Positions 18,851 through 30,847 of a stretch of 64,000 bases of DNA are shown piece after piece (the first letter of the stretch is position 1; each line of letters begins with the position of its first letter). Below the pieces are notes generated by a model, which was given only the letters and a program-made list of their open reading frames with translations, was not told the origin of the DNA and made no database searches. The DNA comes from Pseudogymnoascus destructans. Its lineage: Eukaryota; Ascomycota; Leotiomycetes; Thelebolales; Thelebolaceae. The position numbers were made by a program, and so were the translations under genes. The stretch spans positions 858,491 to 922,490 of the forward strand of contig NW_020167536.1 in assembly GCF_001641265.1 (NCBI RefSeq), in the 5' to 3' direction.

Positions 18851-19927
18851 ATGGCCGATACCACGAAATATACTCAGGCGCGCCAGCACGATTCCCTCGA
18901 TGACACCCACTACACCCAGGCCCCACCATCGTATGAAGACCAGCCCAGCTCAAGCAGAGATGAAGACGCACTGCTCGGGGGCCCAAGGAACAGTGAAGAT
19001 AATGTTCCAGATGACTTCAAGGTATTTGACCACGCTGGTCTGGACATGAGCAGGGCTGACTCAACTTAGTTTGGGGGATCCGTGGCGGAGGCCACAATCG
19101 ATATTCGAATGCAGTTCGTACGAAAGGTCTACGCTATCCTGTCAGTTGCCCTTCCTCGCCCACCAAATAACATTTTACTGACATAACTAAGCACTGTGCA
19201 ATTGCTAGCAACCGCCGTCCTGAGCTCGATATCTTTCTTCCACAGTGGTTACAAGGACTGGATTCAGAGTAATCAGTGGATGATGTGGACTTCTGTATGC
19301 ATTTCCGGTCCTTCAGCCTGCTAATTTTTCGGCTCTGGTTTATCTTACAAATATTGAGCATCGTGCTGACATAGTCCCAGATGTTTGGTGCGATCGGGTT
19401 CATGTTGCTCACGTATTGGAAACGGAAGTCCTATCCAACCAATCTCCTTTTCCTGGCCGGTTTCACAGGTCTCGAGGCTTACGCCATCTCCGTGGTCGTG
19501 TCCTTCTACCAATCTCGACTTGTTCTCCAAGCTGTTTTGATAACCGCAGGGCTCTTCATTGGCCTGACTCTTTTCGCCTGCCAAACCAAATATGATTTCA
19601 CCTCGTGGATGCCGTACCTGCTCGGTACTCTGTGGGCGGTGATATTGTTTGGCTTCATGGCAGCGTTCTTCCCGCATAACAGCAAAGTCGAGTTGGCATA
19701 CTCGGGAATCGTTGCGCTCCTTTTCTCGGCGTATATTCTTGTCGATACGCAGCTGATCATGCGTCATTATCACGTGGAGGAAGAGATTGCAGTAAGTGCA
19801 GCAGCCTTTATAGAAATGAAACCTCATTCTAACGGTGCGATTTTAGGCAAGCATTTCCCTATACCTCGATATTCTCAACTTGTTCCTCGCCATTCTTCGG
19901 ATCCTCAACAACCAGCAGAATAATTAA
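18851..19927 (+). CDS. Bax-inhibitor-1 family membrane protein
   Basis: Multi-pass membrane protein of the BI-1/TMBIM family, related to yeast Bxi1/Ybh3, placed in ER or vacuole and linked to calcium and stress responses (family knowledge). Five exons give 278 residues: 18851-19021, 19070-19140, 19192-19294, 19381-19791 and 19847-19927. The N-terminal ~60 residues are polar with an APPSYED motif (a PPxY-type site for WW-domain ubiquitin ligases). Then come VAEATIDIRMQFVRKVYAIL, TVQLLATAVLS and seven hydrophobic segments, including YILVDTQLIM, and the end SISLYLDILNLFLAILRIL. This last part has the conserved family Asp pair (VDTQ, LDIL). The ATG at 18851 is the first in frame. Confidence 0.92.
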
Positions 19928-20927
19928 GGGCGGCACCGATTCAATATCCAGGGTTCCAAGTAACTCTCCAAGTTATGGGGAAGTGAATAGCACCTAATAG
20001 TTGAGATTACAAGGACAGGGTTCGGCGTCGACTACTGGGAATCAGTAGATGGTTTTTTTTGGCACCCTCTTGTGTTTTCACAAACGTATCTGTAGCTCTT
20101 ATTTCAGCACGCGTTATCGTATCTGTATTCTAGGGCCTCTGAATAATACATGCCAGTAGCACGTATAATTTTATATGCTGCAGCGTGAAGTGAAGTAATG
20201 GCCAAGGTTCCACTTGCTCCTACTCAAGCTTTTGTCATCAGTTGGTGCTGAGATTATGCACCTCCATGAGCGGCAAAGGCTCATCTGGGCGATGTAAAAG
20301 TTCACATCTAGTACCAGTGGAGTAACGCTTCCTTGGCATATTGATGGGAATGAGCTACTGACTCTAAGATTGTTGGCTTTTGGTAGTAACAAACTATCTG
20401 ACATCAATCACCAATGACTGAGTAGCACGATCTGCAAGTGAACCTTTGCCGTAGCCCTCGCAAGGTCAATATTACAGTTTTCAGCACCCTTCAACACGCT
20501 TCAACCAATTAACAAGACACATCAGGGGCTACATCAACGATGTTTATAATTTTCATTTACACTTTTCAATTTCAACCAGTGAGTGTATGCATGTAACATT
20601 TTCCTGAGTCCACCACGAGATGAGGGTGCCTGACGACGAGTAGCCCAGATGTATGTGCCATATTCCCCCATCATCAATCCAACGCCAGTTGCAAGTCCAA
20701 CAAGATGTCTTCCCTAGAATAAACCGCTAATACAGAACTTCCCAGCAGCCTCGACCGCACACGGACAAGGCGAGGCCGGCACTTTAAAAATAACATGTCC
20801 CGCTCTCGTGCCAGAGCCGCGGGGCCAGAGGGCAAGAATACATTAACAAAGGAAATGATACCCGTACGATAGGGTGTGAGTACATAATCAGTCGTCATTA
20901 CTTAAACCTGACAAATTCGCCATTGCA
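19928..20927. other. Convergent intergenic region
   Basis: 1.0 kb between the stops of the BI-1-like gene and sho1. No protein-coding signal or RNA gene recognised; presumably the two 3' UTRs plus spacer. Confidence 0.45.
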
Positions 20928-22015
20928 CTATAATAGAATGAGATAATTCGAAGGGGCAATGCCCGTGTCGCCGTTGGCCTTCTTCGCTTGCCACCACCTT
21001 CCGCTCACGTCGGAAACCTCTAGGATCTCGTGTTTCGAGAAGCTGATCTCGTTGGCGTCGTCGGGATTCGCCTCGTATGAGTAGATGGCTTTCGCCCTGT
21101 AGGGGTATTCTGTCGGGGCGACAACCTCGGGGACGGTCTGCTCGGGAATCTGGCTCGGTGCGCCGGTCCCAGAGTTGACGGGGGCGGGGCTGTTGCCGAA
21201 GCGCTGCTGGATAGATCCCTTATCGGTTCCCATCCCTGCGTTGGTGAAACCGGACTGGACAGGTGACGAGGTTTCGAATCCATTGAGTTGCGCGGAGGTG
21301 TACATCTGTGGAGCCTGGCGCGAAATAGAAGTATCAGGTCGGCCGCTTCCATAGGCGTGGGACATGCCGCGGTTGCTGCTCGCAGAAGGCTGCTCCTTGT
21401 GAAGAGCAAACGAGTCGAGGTAGGCGCGGGAGACCGCAGATGGAGTAGATCCGAAGTAAAATATCCAAACAACCTACAGCGAATTAGTATGATGTGTAAA
21501 ACAGTGCACGTTGGAAGGAGATCTTACGGTAACCATGCAGAGAAGAATGTCTCCCGCAGCCATGGCATTCATCGACCCAATGGGGGCGAAAATAACGCCG
21601 TTGATAGCTGAGCTTGTCACGGTGAATCCAATAGCCAGGAAGCCAACGACCGCTACGCTGTAAGTCGCAGATGTGTTGGAAGCGATAACCACAAAGACGC
21701 CGATAATGCAGGCCAGCATATAGAAGACGGCGAACCAGGCGTAGCTCTGCACGTCGCCGTTCACATCGGTGACAATCGTCCCGATAAGAGCAATTAACCA
21801 GGCCAGCTGATGAAGAGTTAGTTGGTGATATGGCATTCTGTTGTTTCAGCAAGACTTACCAGCGCTATGGAGAGTGTGGCCAGAGCGAAAGGGTCGCCGA
21901 AGATATTATCCATGCTCATCCCGCCCATTCCCCCAGCGCGCCCTCTCATGGATGAGCCCATATTGCCGTTCATTTTGCGTAGTGATGGCGAGTGCAGCGA
22001 TCCGTAAGATGGCAT
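20928..22015 (-). CDS. sho1: Osmosensor adaptor Sho1
   Basis: Plasma-membrane adaptor that anchors the SHO branch of the HOG osmostress MAPK pathway and filamentous growth signalling. Three exons give 326 residues: 22015-21860, 21806-21528 and 21473-20928. It opens with a Gly/Met-rich cytosolic tail (GRAGGMGGMSMDNIFGDPFA), followed by four membrane segments: LATLSIALLAWLIALIG, SYAWFAVFYMLACIIGV, YSVAVVGFLAIGFTV and AGDILLCMVTVVWIFYF. A Ser/Gln/Pro-rich linker follows, and a C-terminal SH3 domain occupies ~267-326 (KAIYSYEANPDDANEISFSK, GRWWQAKKANGDTGIAPSNY), the site that binds Pbs2-type MAPKKs. Domain order and length are those of fungal Sho1. The upstream region is rich in short tandem arrays. 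Confidence 0.95.
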
Positions 22016-23039
22016 AAGGAAAACCGGATCACTGATGGTATCCCGAACCCCCTTCCCAGATTATGCCGTGGGTAAGTCGGGTCGCAATTCAGTCGTCGGG
22101 TCCGTCGAGAAGTACAGTCGATGGCGAAGGGCGACGAAGAGAGTGTCGCGCGCGTGATACGAGCTGCTGCTGAGCGACAATTAAAGGACCGCGAAGAAAG
22201 GAAGGCGATGGAGAGCTCGACTAGCGGTATCTCTCAGGCGCGAATGGAATCAGCTGGCGACGTTGCTGGCTGAGGACGACGTCGTGGTGGCTGGCGGTGG
22301 GTTTGGGCTGACAGTTGGGGAGACGAGAGAGAGACAATCTCGGGATAGGAAGCACAGACCACACACACACACAGGACGGAGGAGTCCGTGTAGGAGAATT
22401 TGAATCCGTATTTGAGGGCTGGGTGACTTCTAAGGGCAAAGGGCAGACGAGTTGTTGGATTGTATGGTGTATGGGGTGTTGATATGCGACGCGATGGGTG
22501 ATGTGAGACGTGGGAGAAAATGAAATTGAGAAGGGGAGCGTTTCAAAAAGGCTGGTTGGAGGTGTTGACTGGGCTGTGGACTGGGCTGTGGACTGGGCTG
22601 TGGACTGGGCTGTGGACTGGGCTGTGGACTGGCGGCTAGGCTGTGGACTGGATCTGAGTCGCTAGTAGAGCAAGTGGACCTTTGGGAACAGCTCCAATCA
22701 ATGGTTGTACAGAAAAAGGTTGTACAGAAAAAGGTTGTACAGAAAAAGGGGTAGTTGAAAGTATTGCACACAGCAGTATTGCACACAGCAGTATTGCACA
22801 CAGCAGTATTGTAGTATTTTGGATTTTAGAGAGTAATATGGGAGTCCACCATCGCCACGATGGAGACAGTGTTGAGGGCAGGGACAGGAGGACCAGGGCC
22901 GAGATTAAATACAACGACTGTGCCTGGGGAAGTTGCCGTATAGGAGATACCATTTTCTTACTGTGTGTGTGATGGATGGACGTTGGGTCGTAGGTGGATG
23001 GATGTTGGGTCGTAGGTGGATGGATGTTGGATGAATGTC
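22016..23039. repeat. sho1 upstream region with four short tandem arrays
   Basis: No gene. Array 1: five copies of the 12-mer GGGCTGTGGACT at 22571-22630 plus a decayed sixth. Array 2: three copies of the 15-mer GGTTGTACAGAAAAA at 22703-22747. Array 3: three and a half copies of the 15-mer AGTATTGCACACAGC at 22760-22814. Array 4: about three copies of a 22-mer with GGATGTTGGGTCGTAGG at 22975-23036, running up to the RO10 stop. Because unit lengths 12 and 15 are multiples of three, they produce long spurious open frames. There is also a short ACACAC tract near 22359. Confidence 0.85.
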
Positions 23040-23713
23040 TCATCCAGCAGCCTCTTCCTGCCGCGCGATTTCTGCTCGGCGTATGCCTTGCTCCGTGCTG
23101 TCAATCCTGCCCTCTATCTCTGCCCAGTGCTCGCCAGATTGTAAGATATCCACCGAGTAACACCGCTGGAGGACGGCAGCTGTGCGCTCCTTCAGCGACG
23201 CAACAGTCTTCATCTGCGCGGCCTGGAGTGCCTCGAGCTCCGAGACTTGAGGTCTTGTCGCCATGATCTTGGCGGATCGTTCGGCCTCAGGTATCGGGGT
23301 ATCGCGGATCGACGTCAAGCTCGAGGCGGTCAGCGGGAATGAGGCTGCCGAGGAGAGGACGATGGCTGATTTGGACGATAGGTCAAGTAGAGATGGCGGC
23401 ACCTCGCTATCGGGGCTGTAGAAGAGATCGGGATGCCGCGCATCTAACCGCACAATGTGAGCTCACTGGTCGCCAACTATCACCTTCAGGGCATCAACTC
23501 ACGAAGCTTCAATAGGCCCTGAGCAACCTGGGACTTCGCAGCGATCACGTCCAGGCCCTTCTCTAGCTCGTGAAGCCGCTCTGCCACTGACTTCCGCTTG
23601 AGGCTGTTGGCATTGCCATCGAGATGTCCGTAGATTGTATACTCAGCCTGACGTAGCCGGGCCTCCAGGAGATCAAGAGTCAGCCTAGCTGCATCATCCG
23701 CATCGTGATCCAT
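23040..23713 (-). CDS. ro-10: RO10-type nuclear distribution protein (dynactin p24-like)
   Basis: Small coiled protein of the dynactin subunit 3/RO10 family needed for dynein-driven nuclear movement in hyphae (family knowledge). Exons 23713-23503 and 23443-23040 give 204 residues. It starts MDHDADDAARLTLDLLEARL, then RQAEYTIYGHLD, ERLHELEKGLDVIAAKSQ and GLLKLHARHPDLFYSP. The second half has KIMATRPQVSELEALQAAQM and DILQSGEHWAEIEGRI. It is mostly heptad-like helix. The assignment rests on remembered resemblance to Neurospora RO-10 and the EARL/YG start of p24 proteins. The stop overlaps the end of a minisatellite. Confidence 0.75.
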
Positions 23714-24225
23714 TGGTATTGAATTGGGGTTCTATCGGTTTATGGTTTATGCTCCCAGCAGTTGCTGGAGGACAATTCGTTAGATATGCACTGACCATTT
23801 CCCGATAACCAACGCGCCAAGGAAATGACGAGGCTGAGCATATTGTCAAACGGACCACATTGACGTTGGGAATGATGACCTTGGAGTCTTGGGGTCGGCG
23901 CTAGTATCGAGATACTTGGCAATCTCCCCAGACAGAACACAAACCATTCTTCATTCTTCATTCTTCATTCTTCATTCTTCATTCTTCATTCTTTATAATT
24001 ATATAGTTGTCGCTCTCTTCCAGGCATTCGGTTGCCACGGCGCATGTAATGCGTCTGTTCCTGCCCTTCAAACACCGACACTAAACCAGTATTTGTACCA
24101 AACCACGTCGACATCCCAGATTGTCACGCCACCAACGATAACAGCGACCACATAAATCGTCAGACTTTCAGCCCCAACGACAGCATATTCCTCCGCGCTC
24201 GTGGAAGGATATCGTGATTGATGCA
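23714..24225. promoter_or_regulatory. Divergent promoter region with CATTCTT array
   Basis: 512 bp between the RO10 start and the transporter start. 23945-23993 holds seven perfect copies of CATTCTT, giving a pyrimidine-rich tract. No regulator site assigned. Confidence 0.7.
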
Positions 24226-26062
24226 ATGACATATTCCACCATCAATACGTCCGACGCCCAGAGCCCTATGGATAACCCCCAGGTTGGAGGGGGGAGACGG
24301 TAAGCATGGACACTATGGGTGGTGGTCCTGTGAGCAACAGTCGCTGATATCACCAACTATTCAGGCAGTGGCCTAAAAGGACATACAAAGATGCGGCTTT
24401 TTCGGGCCAGGCGTCGTGGATGAGCAGCAACATCAACTTGGTAAATACGAGTATGTTGCCATCGTGTCCGTCGCCCAAGGGCCCCTACTGATTTTTACAA
24501 GTTATCGGCGCTGGAACGTTGGCAATGCCCCTCGCGATGGCACATATGGGTATCCTCCTTGGAACAATCGTCATCATATGGTCTGCAATGACTGCTTCAT
24601 TCGGCCTTTACCTACAATCTCGATGTGCACGCTACCTTGAACGTGGCCATGCATCATTCTTCGCCCTCTCTCAGATGACTTATCCAAGTGCAGCAGTTAT
24701 TTTCGACGGCGCAATAGCCATAAAGTGTTTTGGTGTTGGAGTCAGCTACCTCATCATTATTGGAGACTTGATGCCCGGAGTTGTTAAAGGATTCAATCCA
24801 TCAGCGGCAAACGTACCATTTCTGGTTGACCGTCAATTTTGGATAACAGTCTTTATGTAAATCCCCCCACCCACCTATCCCAAAAGATTCAAATCTTGCA
24901 ATCGTTACTAACTGATATCAGGCTGGTCGTGATACCTCTATCTTTCCTCCGGCGCCTGGATTCACTGAAGTATACGAGCGTTGTTGCTCTCATCTCCATT
25001 GGATATCTGGTCATCCTGGTCGTATATCACTTTGCAAAGGGGGACACTATGGCAGATCGAGGACCAATTCGCGTTGTGCAGTGGGAAAGTGCGATTGCGG
25101 CGTTCAGTAGTCTGCCTGTGATTGTTTTCGCCTATACGTGCCATCAGAATGTGAGTCTTTCCGATTGAACGCGTCTGACAGGCGGCCTAACAATAAACAG
25201 ATGTTCTCCATTGTGAACGAGATTAAAGACAACTCCCCTCGCACGTGAGTTGTTTAATAGGCGCCAATTGCTCATCTGCAAATGCTAATAAACTTTTTGC
25301 AGTATCAAGAGCGTCATCGGCGCGAGTATCGGGTCTGCTTGTTCTACTTATATTGTAGTCGCAATCACCGGGTATCTGTCATTCGGCAGTGATGTTGCCG
25401 GGAATATTGTCGGAATGTGTATGATATACGCTTCCGTTACCTTTGTGCTTTGCTGACATTTCCCAGACGTCCCTAATGTTGCCTCTACAATTGCAAAGGC
25501 TGCGATAGTCGTCCTCGTTATATTTTCATTCCCACTTCAAGTCCATCCCTGCAGGGCATCTGTTGTTGCCGTACTTAAATGGCGTCCTGCCAGATGGACA
25601 AAGTCGAGAGAAACAAGCGTATCGCCTTCGAGGGCTGCACCACTACTTCCAGGGTCTACTGGCCACTCTGGCCGTGCTGAGGTCATTGGCGACGTCAAGT
25701 TTGCTGCCATCACGACCGTGATTGTGGTCCTCAGCTATATTGTAGCTATGTCTGTGTCGTCATTGGACACCGTCCTTGCTTATGTGGGGGCCACTGGCAG
25801 TACCAGCATCAGCTTTATTCTGCCCGGTATCTTTTACTACAAGATTTCTTCGCCTGATTCCATTCACCACCAGAGACTTGCAAAGGATGACGAGGATAGT
25901 GCTTCGGCCACGAACGGACTATTTGAGGAGAGTGGCGCAGTTAGGAAGGCTTCTCACAAGGAAGCAATTATCCGCTATTTGGCATTGGGTTTGGTCATCT
26001 ACGGTTTCATCGTCATGGCGACTTGCCTGACTACTAATACTTATTTCTTGATAACGCATTGA
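24226..26062 (+). CDS. Amino-acid transporter, AVT-like (AAAP family)
   Basis: Proton-coupled amino-acid permease of the AAAP/SLC38 group, resembling yeast Avt5-Avt7 vacuolar exporters. Seven exons give 499 residues: 24226-24299, 24365-24450, 24502-24856, 24922-25150, 25201-25244, 25303-25418 and 25467-26062. The family hallmark INLVNTIIGAGTLAMP spans the exon 2/3 junction near residue 53. It is followed by about eleven hydrophobic segments, for example GILLGTIVIIWSAMTASFGLY, GVGVSYLIIIGDLMPG, LVVIPLSFLRRLDSLKYTS, SSLPVIVFAYTCHQNMFSI, ASTIAKAAIVVLVIFSFPLQ, a long polar loop, SISFILPGIFYYK and a final membrane segment. The start ATG was chosen because splicing from it is in frame; an ATG five bases upstream hits a stop at once. 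Confidence 0.88.
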
Positions 26063-26331
26063 ATTTAACTTGGTTTTATGCTGGGTTGAGGGGTAGTCTA
26101 GCGACAGCATTGTGTTGGGGTTGGCGTTTGTTTGGGGTTCTAAACAGATTGGCTAGATAGAGTTCGTTATTGGGGTTCACGAGGCATGATATATAGATGG
26201 GAATCATAAGATTGTACATAAAATTACATAGAGGTCGATTACACAACAGTCCTCTTGGACTGCAAATACAGATGCCTCGAATCCCCTAATCTGTTAAAAC
26301 GCCACGCTATGCACTGCCCGAGTGAACATCA
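26063..26331. other. Convergent spacer
   Basis: 270 bp between the stops of the transporter and mrps16; 3' UTR sequence, nothing else seen. Confidence 0.5.
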
Positions 26332-26827
26332 CTACACTGCCTTCCCTGCTTCGCCCGCAGCGGGTTTGGCGCTCTGGTTTCCCCGAAATTTCGGCTCCAT
26401 AAGCCCAACCTAAATCTAAGTCAGCCTCTGTGTCATTCTATCACCATCCAAAAGAAGCTCTCACCATAGAAAGCAGTCTCCAAGCTGGATCCGACGGCTG
26501 TGCGCCAACTCCTAGCCAGTATCTCGCCCTCACCGAGTCCAACCGGATATCCTTAAACAGCCTTCCCTCGCCATCCTCTGGCTTCTTTGGTATCGGGTCA
26601 TATGTGCCTGCCAATCGTTAGTGACCTACTCCTCCCCAGCTATCGATCCTCCACATACCGAGCACTTCGAGGGGCTTGCTGTTTCTTGCGGTTCTGCAGC
26701 ACAATCAATTAGTCGTTGTCCCCCCTCAGGTACGCTCCAGATCAACAAACCTCGCTTGCGCCACCACGATATTGTAGAAGGGGGCCTTCCGCCTCCCAAA
26801 TCGTGCTAGGCGTATCTTAACAACCAT
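26332..26827 (-). CDS. mrps16: Mitochondrial ribosomal protein bS16m
   Basis: Small-subunit protein of the mitochondrial ribosome. Four exons give 110 residues: 26827-26751, 26693-26659, 26607-26465 and 26409-26332. It starts MVVKIRLARFGRRKAPFYNI, the S16 signature, then VVAQARTARNSKPLEVLGTY, DPIPKKPEDGEGRLFKDIRL and DSVRARYWLGVGAQPSDPAW. It ends with a short Ala/Lys-rich tail. The second exon is only 35 nt. No separate targeting peptide precedes the S16 core, as is common for this protein. Divergent from the epimerase gene (380 bp apart). Confidence 0.93.
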
Positions 26828-27207
26828 GGTGTGCGAATTGACAATGGTCGGGGCTGTGAGGTGGTCGTTCGAAATCTCGGAAACGCGATACGACAACTTT
26901 TGGCGGTTGGTGGTCATCGGGAAATTATATCGCCGACCCTCTCTTTGGCCCTTTGCAGCTCCGTAGATTATGTAAGCGTGGGTTGGGTTTCTGGGCGGTA
27001 TCATGACGTCAGGTTTGCTGGTATTTGGTGCGATTAAATAATTATAAGAGCTAGATTGATGCACGGTTATTGTCCTGTTTATTGTTTCTGACTGAAGATA
27101 TTGTTCTTTTGGGGCACTTTACAAGTGGCTTTGTTCAATCTACATCTATTTCTCACTTTCTCCTGTTTAGTGGGTTCCGTGGAATATCCAATATATTTTA
27201 CTGCAAA

Positions 27208-28407
27208 ATGGCTTTGAAGGTAGGATACAGTCCCTTCTTTGGTATATACCCATCTTCGAGATTGAGGCTTACAGGATAAAGACTCTAAGTGCCAAGAGCG
27301 CCGCTGCTCTCGATCAAGACCTGATGACTGTCGGTGCCTTTTCCATCGATCAGCTGATGGAACTGGCAGGCTTGTCAGTATCACAAGCTGGTATGTGCGA
27401 CGGGAATCTTGGGCCGTTGGTCCCACAAGGCTTCTCAGTCTCCTAACTCGTACCAGTCTACCGTCTTCATCCTCCGAGCAGAGGTCGCCGAATCTTGGTT
27501 GCATGCGGCCCTGGTAACAATGGTGATAGGCCCCCTCCCTCAAAGTCAGTGGAGAGTAGAGGATACTGACGTGAATACGAAGGCGGAGATGGCTTGGTTG
27601 CAGCCCGACATCTTTGGCACTATGGCTATAAACCGACAATATATTACCCCAAGCAAAGCAAGAACAACCTGTATCAGGTAGGTTTGAGTATCTCTCTATC
27701 TCAGAATGGCCCCAGTCTCTAGCCACTCGCCCCTATTCTGTGGAAAGCAAGAGCTTCCATGGTCCAGTTTACCCATATTGCTTAGTTTAACGCTTCGTCA
27801 CTTCTCTCCGTGCTCAGTCTGCCTTGCCTTCTGGTGATTTGGGCGAATGCTAACATGCTCCTCGGCAGCGTTTATCTACTCAGTTGAAAAGCCTAAACAT
27901 TCCCTTTGTAGACGACTTCCACTCTGCCATTGAGGAGACAGATCATGTGGTCGATGCGATCTTTGGTATGTAATATCATGAAATCAGCGGGGCTTGACAT
28001 TTCATTGATCGCAAAAATAGGGTTCAGTTTCACTGGCGAAGTGAGAGACCCCTTCGGGCCTGTTATAGAAGCTTTAGCAAAGTCCAAGGTAGATGTAACT
28101 TCTGTTGATGCCCCGTCGTCATGGAACATTGAATCTGGTCCTCCAACTTCGGGACCAGGAAAGGATTTTAATCCTACCTCACTTGTCAGTTTAACGGCGC
28201 CGAAGCCACTGTCGAAATGGTTCAAGGGAAGGCATTTCTTGGGAGGCAGGTGAGTGGTTGAGCACATTTTTGGGACTTCAAGAATCGTAGCTGACAGCCA
28301 TAAGATTCGTCAGTCCAGATATTGCAAATAAATACGACCTGTCAATTCCAGAATACCCTGGAATTGATCAGGTTGTGGAGCTTGACAATTCCAACCGGAA
28401 GCTATGA
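27208..28407 (+). CDS. NAD(P)H-hydrate epimerase (YjeF_N/NAXE)
   Basis: Repairs damaged cofactors by interconverting R- and S-NAD(P)HX. Seven exons give 236 residues: 27208-27219 (a 12-nt first exon), 27282-27390, 27457-27522, 27583-27677, 27869-27965, 28021-28249 and 28305-28407. Motifs: LDQDLMTVGAFSIDQLMELA, the nucleotide loop GPGNNGGDGLVAARHL formed across the exon 3/4 junction, YYPKQSKNNLYQ, VVDAIFGFSFTGEVRDPF and VTSVDAPSSWNIESGP. It ends in the substrate/phosphate-binding region and PDIANKYDLSIPEYPG. The first acceptor (GATAAAG) was chosen to keep frame MALK/TLSAKSAAALDQ. Length fits the single-domain epimerase. Confidence 0.92.
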
Positions 28408-28566
28408 GGGAAAATGATGCGAATTATAATATATTTAAATTGCCGGTTATTGACCACGGGTGAAATTCCATCCACTCTTTCATCAACTAATTACCATCTA
28501 AGTTGAGTAAATAAATGGCTATACGCGCGCACGGGTGTGGATTCACATTTTTAGTGTTGCGGTATA
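28408..28566. other. Junction of gene block and transposon nest
   Basis: 3' flank of the epimerase gene, AT-rich, then TA (28565-28566) before the left terminus of a pogo-type element. Confidence 0.5.
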
Positions 28567-29582
28567 ACGTAGGTCGTGGCCATAACGGGGCTATGGCCAT
28601 ACCGGGAATCTGGCAACCACCACTAAATCAATGGTCACGTGACTACAATTAAAACCTTAATAACTTTTGTACAGTAAAAATATGATAAGTCAATATGCTT
28701 TTAGCCAATATTTACGTTATCTCAATATCTTTTTCTGTACGGAAGCTTTTTACATACAAAACACAATACATCCGATATCGTGAGATCCTCCTTGAATATT
28801 GACTTATGCTAATCTTTTGAATCTTATAGAATGCCTTTGAGAAAGCTCAATTCAATGACGATTGAACAGCGTCGTGCTCTTCAACAATGGACCATCAACA
28901 AAACACCTCGACCTTCCCAAAAAGATTGTATCGCCTGGTTTTTTGAGAAGTACAACATTCGAATTAGTCAATCTACAGTCTCGGAATCCCTTAGCAGCTG
29001 ATTTATCAACCTTGATGATCTGATTAATACACCAACAATAGGGAAGAGTAATTATACGAATATACGTTGACGGGAAGTGGCTTGGCCAGATATTGAGGCT
29101 ATTCTTTTTGAGTGGCAAGAATGAATCGATTCAAAAGGAGGTTTTACAACTGCGGAGATCTTACAAGAGAAGGCAAAGCGAATTTGGTCACAACTACCAC
29201 AATATCAAGGGAAGCCTTCACCAGAGTTTAGCATTGCTTGGATACAGAAATTTGGACTACGTCACAACATCCAGAATAGAAAGGTGCATCAGTCAGTGAG
29301 ACAGCAGAGGATGAGATGAGGGCTATTCAGACAGTGGCTGGGGAGTATTTAGAGGACAACATTTATAACATGGACGAGACGGGTTTATACTGGAAGATGA
29401 TGCCATCTCGTGGGCTTTCTACAATGGAGGCTTGAGTAGGAAGGAAGATGGACAAGGCAAGGATGTCTGTCGTATTCTGTTGTAATGCTGCTGGTACTGA
29501 TCAATGCCTACTTGGTTTATTGGCAAGGTGAAAACGCCTTGAGCTTTACGAAACATCAACGTCATAGCAATGGGAGGGGTTG

Positions 29583-30490
29583 TGTAATGGTGGGTGCACC
29601 AGATGTGAGAATCTAGCCACCCAAGGAAGGGATGATTTTACTAAGACAACACACTGTCTTAGGAAAAAGAGCCAAAGGGTCATAGCTTAGACTATTCCAC
29701 AATGCAGCAATCAGGTGTATTATAGTGGAGTGGTTTAGACAAGTTGTAACAAATGTTGAGTCTGAGAACTCAGGGATAAGTCAGAGGTTAGCACCTCACT
29801 GACTTTTCAGAAACAAGGAGTAACAAGATCAATGCTTGGAAGCTTGGAAAAGACATGGAAGTATGTGATAGTCGATTTACTGTATTGTCTGCTTGCCCTT
29901 TCTTAAGGAAAGGGCAATCCTATTTATGCTAAAGGAGTGTAGTTCTCTCATTTTCCAAGACTTTCCATGACTAACCAGGCTTGGTAACTGTAGTCGATGT
30001 AAGAGAATCCCATAGAACCATCTCCTAGGTTCCTAGCCTATAAGAAGTGAAAGGAGGTCCAAGGTCAGAGTACCCCTATAGACAAATTATGTCATAACTT
30101 AACCAATCTTGTGGGTAACTAAGGAGCGATGACGTGTAATGAATCATAGAGGGTTGTAGAAGCTTTTGGAGCTATCGTTCATGTTCCTAGGCCTCTAAGT
30201 TGGTAGAGATATGTCATGTGTAGTATTAGCCCAGTAACTAAGGAGTGATGTCATGTAATGAATCATAGAGGGTTGTAGAGATATGCTATGTGGTCATATC
30301 GGTCCAGTAACTAAGGAGCAATGACGTGTAATGAATCATAGAGGGTTGTAGCAATCGTTGAGTAGTATTGCTCTTGTTGTTAGTGTGACAAGCCAAAATA
30401 TGTATAGTGACTTGTAGATTTGAGGAGGAGATTTCTAAGTTTGCTCTTGAGTTTGATAGCAAACTGAGTGCAACGAATGTCAGTATGACA
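29583..30490 (+). mobile_element. Solo LTR, family A (subtype with triple 44-bp repeat)
   Basis: 908 bp, starts TGTAATGGTGGGTGC and ends CAGTATGACA (TG...CA). The flanks GGTTG and GTTTG are an imperfect 5-bp duplication. Inside are three copies of a ~44-bp block starting ACTAAGGAGCGATGACGTG (near 30117, 30238 and 30310), and a hairpin with arms TTGCCCTTTC and GAAAGGGCAA. Inserted in the pogo transposase relic. Confidence 0.85.
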
Positions 30491-30638
30491 GTTTGGAGGT
30501 GGAATAAGAAGGCTTGGATGAATCAGTTTATTATGGCAGAATGGTTAAGGGCTTTTTATGCTCGTATTGGTACAATATGGGAGGTTCTTCTTACCATGGA
30601 CAAGTTTTCAGCACATATCATGGCCCTCAAATCGACAC

Positions 30639-30847
30639 TGTTACGATTATAGCTTACAGCTTGTTACGGTTGTTACGGTTGTTACGGGTGCAGCCTTAGC
30701 CACCAAGGCTACAACCGCTAAGTGGACAACTGTATATTATGAGGAATAGCCTCACCTTCCTTCCTTCTTCTTCTTCTTCTCTCTTTAGATTCAATCTAGC
30801 TTATTATTCTCCGGACTGGCTTCTTGACCTCCGTGACCATCATAACA
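30639..30847. mobile_element. Solo LTR, family D
   Basis: 209 bp, starts TGTTACGATTATAGC and ends CATCATAACA, flanked by perfect GACAC duplications at 30634-30638 and 30848-30852. Contains TTGTTACGG repeated near 30660 and a pyrimidine tract (CTTCCTTCCTTC, TTCTTC) near 30755-30785. Removing it and one GACAC restores the transposase frame. Confidence 0.85.

Noticed and set aside
22430..23043. Cys-Asn-Thr / Pro-Gln repeat frames of 123-135 codons on the minus strand
   Set aside because: Produced by the 12- and 15-bp tandem arrays; no conserved sequence outside them.
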